Shown here in pieces: positions 60,403-64,000 of a stretch of DNA of 64,000 nt. The DNA is from Mangifera indica (Eukaryota; Streptophyta; Magnoliopsida; Sapindales; Anacardiaceae). The stretch lies in the NCBI RefSeq assembly GCF_011075055.1, contig NC_058149.1:2827830-2891829 (forward strand). Reading direction: 5' to 3'. The number at the start of each line of letters is the position of its first letter. Within the stretch, counting starts at the first letter, position 1. The position numbers and the translations under genes were made by a program. Under the pieces are notes generated by a model. That model was given only the letters and a program-made list of their open reading frames with translations, did no database searches and was not told where the DNA came from.

Positions 60403-60950
60403 TGTAACACTCTTCTCCAAATACATACATCTACTTAAAATGTGATTTGAAGAGACATGTACAACTTGACTAGTTAATTTAAAATCTCATTATTTAATGC
60501 ATGTTCATAAATATTTAAACCTGTAAAAAGGTGCAGTATGAATAAACATTGAAATACATCATTTATTCAAATTTCATAAATGTATGAAAAGTCTAAAAAA
60601 TTTAATCAGAAGTTATTGGCCATAAATGAATCTTAAAATGCTACTGAAATGTTTAAAATACATAAAAGGAAAGAAAGTCTAAAAATGGCAACTATGTCTC
60701 TCACCCGCGCATAGACGTGACACACAGGCATATATGGACTCTATATGACCGTGTGTCTTGTCGCACAACTATGACAACACTTGATCTTATTGTGATTGCG
60801 ATTTTATTTGAGAAATTCAAATTTGTTGATGATATACAGTCATGTATACTCATATACACGAGCATGTATCACTCTAGAAAACATTAATGAACTCAATTTA
60901 ATCTAAGGAAAAAGACTAAAATGCCCTTGAATTTACCTATAGGTGTTAAA
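60403..60950 (-). repeat. 3' LTR of the Tekay/Del-like element
   Basis: 548 bp, TGTAACACTCTTCTCC to ATAGGTGTTAAA in plus orientation. Adjacent GTCCTTCCTTCCATCC (60951-60966) is the polypurine tract on the element strand. Related to the solo LTR at 20344-22481 but much shorter. Confidence 0.75.
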
Positions 60951-60966
60951 GTCCTTCCTTCCATCC

Positions 60967-62600
60967 TCATAATTCACTTAAAAAGCTGTGGGAACTACTG
61001 TTTCATGTCTTACTGGACTTTTTATATGGCTTTTTCAACTTGGTGATTCCTTCACAAAACCTTGACTAAGAGAATTTGTCTATGTCTAAGCTTCTTAATC
61101 ACTTGTTTAGGATCTAAATTAAGTGTTCCTTATACTCTAAATTATCCTTGAGCTTGACTTTCTTAACTTTAAGCATATAGGTCAGGTAACTAATGTACTT
61201 GTGCATCAACGATACATGGAACACGTTATGAATGCTATATATTCTCGCTGGTAACGCAAGCTAGCAGGTAACCTTAACTACATGCTTTAATAACTCAAAT
61301 GGTCCTATAAACCTCGACATTAACTTCTCTTTCTTAACAAATTTTATAACATGCTTATATGGAGCTACTCAAACAAACATCTTATCACCAACACTACACT
61401 CAAGATGTTGTCTCCATTGGTTTGAATAACTATTCTTATAATCTTAAGCTAGCTTCATTCTTTCCTTTATCAATCTGACATCTTCTATCATCCATTAAAT
61501 CATCTTCGGTCCCAAAGCCAGAGTCAGAGCATATATCCCTCTCTCTTATCTTATCCTAATACAATCGTGATCTTTATCTCCTGCCTTATACAACCTTATA
61601 TGGAGCCATAATGATAGTTGTTTGGTAGCTATTATTACACACAAAATTCATCAATAATAACACTTTTATCCAATTTACTTTTTTATTAAGGCAACAAGCC
61701 TTCAACATATTCTTAATCACTTGGTTGGCTTTTTCAGTTTGACCATCTATTTAGGGAAGATATATTGTATTAAATGTTAACTTTGTACCCAATGGCCTCT
61801 ACATACTTTGCAAAAAAGCTGAAATGACCTTGGTGTCTTGATCTGAAGTTATTGTCTTAGGTACTCTATAAAGCTTGACTATCTTTTTAACATACATCTG
61901 AATCAGTTGATCTTACTTTTAGTGTCCTTAATTACAATGAAGTGCACCAACTTGATCAATTAGTTAATTACAACCCACAAAGCATTAAATCCTTCTCTAA
62001 CCTTTGGCAATCCCATTAAAATTCCATCAAGATGTGTTTCTATTTTCACTATGGAATATTGAGAGGCTGTAGCAATTTTAGTAGTCTCTAATGTTCAACC
62101 TTAACTTGTTAACACACTATGTAGTTAGCTATAAAGTCTGTTATATCTTTCTTTATACCTAACAACTAGAAAGATCTTCTCAAATCTTGGTATATCTTTA
62201 CACTTCTACGCTAGGCAGTGTAAAGGGAATTATGTATCTCGATGAGAATCTTATCCTTCCTACACCGATCTTGGGAACATATACTTGGTCTCTAAATCTT
62301 AGAATGCCTTCTACAATACTAAAATTTGGCTTCATACCTTTGGCGACTCTTTACCTTAATTGGACATACTAATCATCTAAAACTTGGGCCACAAAGATCT
62401 TATCTAAAAGGGTTGACTAAATCTGTAAGCTTACCAACTACCCTAAGATTACATCCATTTGCTCTCTTAGCAACTCTCACTGTACCTCTTGATGAGTGGT
62501 AATTTGAGATAAAACTACTTTTCTACTTAGAGTATCTATAACTATGTTAGGCTTGCCCAAGTGGTATCTGATCTCATATTCATAGTTTTTCACTAACTCC
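60967..62600 (-). pseudogene. Gypsy integrase of the Tekay/Del-like element
   Basis: Minus-strand landmarks: DGQTEKANQ near 61735 with the catalytic Glu present; then RKEKLMSRFIGPFELLKHVV (about 61290-61350), IYSIHNVFHVSLMHKYI (about 61200-61250), and the chromodomain-side tail LRSLDIDKFS to CEGITKL near 61040-61100, which parallels the LVRNKEIPLVKVLWRNHK-type end of Tekay/Del Pol. Stops separate all parts. Confidence 0.75.
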
Positions 62601-62639
62601 AACCACCATTTTAGCCTCATATTAAACTTCTTCTGGGTA

Positions 62640-63253
62640 AAAAATACTTGAGGCTCTTATGATCCGTGTATATATTACTCTTGAGCCCCTAATATTTGAA
62701 TTGATTAGAGGCATATGCTATCACTTTACCCTTTTGTATCAAAACTATTCTCAAACCCTAATGTGAGACATCTGAGTACAAATAATATTCTTTGTCCTTT
62801 ATCGACAAAACTATGATAGAAGCTAATGTCAACTTCTTCTTTAATTCTTGGAAACTTTGCTCGTAATTATCTGACCATCTAAAAGAAACATTTTTGTGAG
62901 TCAACTCTATAACCAATCGGGCTAATTTGACGACTCCCTTAACAAATCGCTTATAATAACTTACCAACCTAAGGAAGCTCCTAACCTCCTTTGTTGTCTT
63001 AGGTCTTTGCCACTCTAATACAACCTCAATTTTACTAAGTTTAATTAAAATACCATTTGCTGAGACCACGTGTGAAAGGAAAGCCACTTTGTCTAACCAT
63101 AACTTCCATGTAGAAAACGTAGCATATAACCATTTTTTTTCAATCTCTAAAGTACAAATCTTAGATGTTATGCATGGTTCTCTTGAGTCCTAGAGTATAC
63201 TATGACGTCATCTATAAACACCATTAGAAACTTGTCTACGTAATCTTGGAACA
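62640..63253 (-). pseudogene. Gypsy RT/RNase H of the Tekay/Del-like element
   Basis: Catalytic region FLMVFIDDVIVYSRTQENHA with intact IDD (about 63170-63235). Then, after frameshifts near 63110-63150, MAFLSHVVSANGILIKLSKI, then KEVRSFLRLVSYYKRFVKGV, RWSDNYEQSFQELKKKL and the RNase H start YYLYSDVSH (63087-62758). It would copy element RNA. The 5' part of RT is missing because a repeat begins at 63254. Confidence 0.87.
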
Positions 63254-64000
63254 TGTTGCCGATGACTCATAAGTATAAGAGTCAATCAAGTAATATAGAA
63301 AAATATCAATCCTACAAGGATTGGTTATTGAGTACTAGTCTATTTTGTAGTTTAAATTAGCTAGAGAAAAGAAATGCTATGAATGAAAATTGAATTAAAA
63401 TTAACTAAAATGCAAGCTAATCAAGTCGAAATTAATAAAGGGAAATAAACACCTAACAAATTAAAAGTGAAATACCAATATAAAGTAGTCTAGGGTTTAT
63501 GATTTCACTATCAGTTACTCAAAAATTAGTAGTGAATCCAATTAAAATCAATAATAAGATAAATATTTGATGGTTGATTATCCTATTTTACCCAATTCCT
63601 CTTTCAAGGCTAATTTGGCGTGTTAAGATTAAAAGTTTACCTATTTACGTGATATAATGTTATTCAAAACCTATTAATTTTTATGATGACCAATTTACCC
63701 ACAAAGGATTTATATTTATCTTTAAACAAAACCCTAGGTTTAGCAAAGGCATGAACTAATCGGGTTTGTATTTCTCAATATCACACTCCAATCTATAAAC
63801 AAGCATAGTATTGGGTCTAAACACCAAGCAAGAAGTTAAAATCACAGTTACTAAATCAAATATTCTTCATTACTAATTAAAAATCAAAACTCATTACATA
63901 ATCTTTGAGAATTTATATATTCATCATAAACCCTAACAAAGGAAGTTAGCTATTCATGACTATAAAATTCAAACTATAAGATAAAGTTAAAGAGAGAGAT
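63254..64000. repeat. LTR-like repeat running off the window
   Basis: It starts near TGTTGCCGATGACTC and contains AATCCTACAAGGATTGGTTATTG followed by AT-rich sequence without reading frames. The general layout (CTACAAGGATTGGTTATTGA block, then AATTGAATTAAAATTAAC-like words) resembles 58494-59848. It interrupts gypsy RT. The exact start could be up to seven bases earlier, and the right end is not in the window. Confidence 0.5.

Larger units (their letters stand above)
60403..63253 (-). mobile_element. Tekay/Del-like gypsy element, 3' part
   Basis: On the minus strand: RT and RNase H (from 63253), integrase, then polypurine tract and 3' LTR (60403-60950). The 5' part is cut off by the repeat starting at 63254. 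LTR sequence with CACACAGGCATATATGG and GACCGTGTGTC words and the integrase C-terminus are typical of Tekay/Del elements. Confidence 0.82.

Overview
This is a plant nuclear window, most likely from a eudicot. It is very AT-rich and contains almost nothing but transposable elements in several layers of nesting. I find no intact host gene, no tRNA or rRNA gene and no CRISPR array. The plant assignment rests on SIRE/Maximus-type and other Copia elements, Ty3/gypsy elements with initiator-Met-tRNA primer sites, MULE and hAT transposases of plant type, and fragments of a plant F-box/kelch-type gene. All reading frames are interrupted. I cannot name the species.

Layout. 1-9458: a SIRE-like Copia element on the minus strand, cut by the window edge inside its 3' LTR, with an extra degenerate reading frame downstream of pol. 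9459-11745: a non-autonomous LTR element with three tandem LTRs separated by about 0.25 kb internal segments that carry only primer-binding and polypurine signals. 12112-29060: copy A of a duplicated host block, split by a large MULE (about 12498-25985). That MULE was itself hit by a 0.96 kb hAT-like element (14952-15913) and by a minus-strand gypsy element (16043-23916), and the gypsy element was hit by a solo LTR (20344-22481) with perfect target-site duplications. 30531-33120: a decayed hAT element. 33470-43350: block copy B/C, split inside a TA microsatellite by a full-length but decayed Copia element (35132-42534). 44051-47735: block copy D, carrying a long-TIR MULE-MITE (45105-45871) and a kelch fragment. 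47736-60402: a plus-strand SIRE-like element broken by LTR sequences of another Copia family, a truncated copy of that family (49432-56382) and a solo-LTR-like insertion (58494-59848). 60403-63253: the 3' part of a Tekay/Del-like gypsy element on the minus strand. 63254-64000: the start of another LTR-like repeat.

How the parts relate. The host sequence that can still be followed is a block of about 3.5 kb present three times in the same orientation. It contains F-box/kelch-like exon remnants on the minus strand and a conserved promoter-like stretch (TATA box plus pyrimidine-rich leader). Comparing the copies gives empty sites for the MULE and Copia insertions and so orders the events: block duplication, then MULE or Copia insertion, then gypsy, then solo LTR. 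Several boundaries were fixed by target-site duplications and by resumption of the host reading frame.

I did not find a convincing new biological system. The points most worth checking are the tandem-LTR miniature element, the extra SIRE reading frame, the gypsy pol frame that runs into its own 3' LTR, the gene fragments inside the hAT-like element, and a long inverted repeat of Copia LTRs around a SIRE gag fragment. All similarities were judged by eye.
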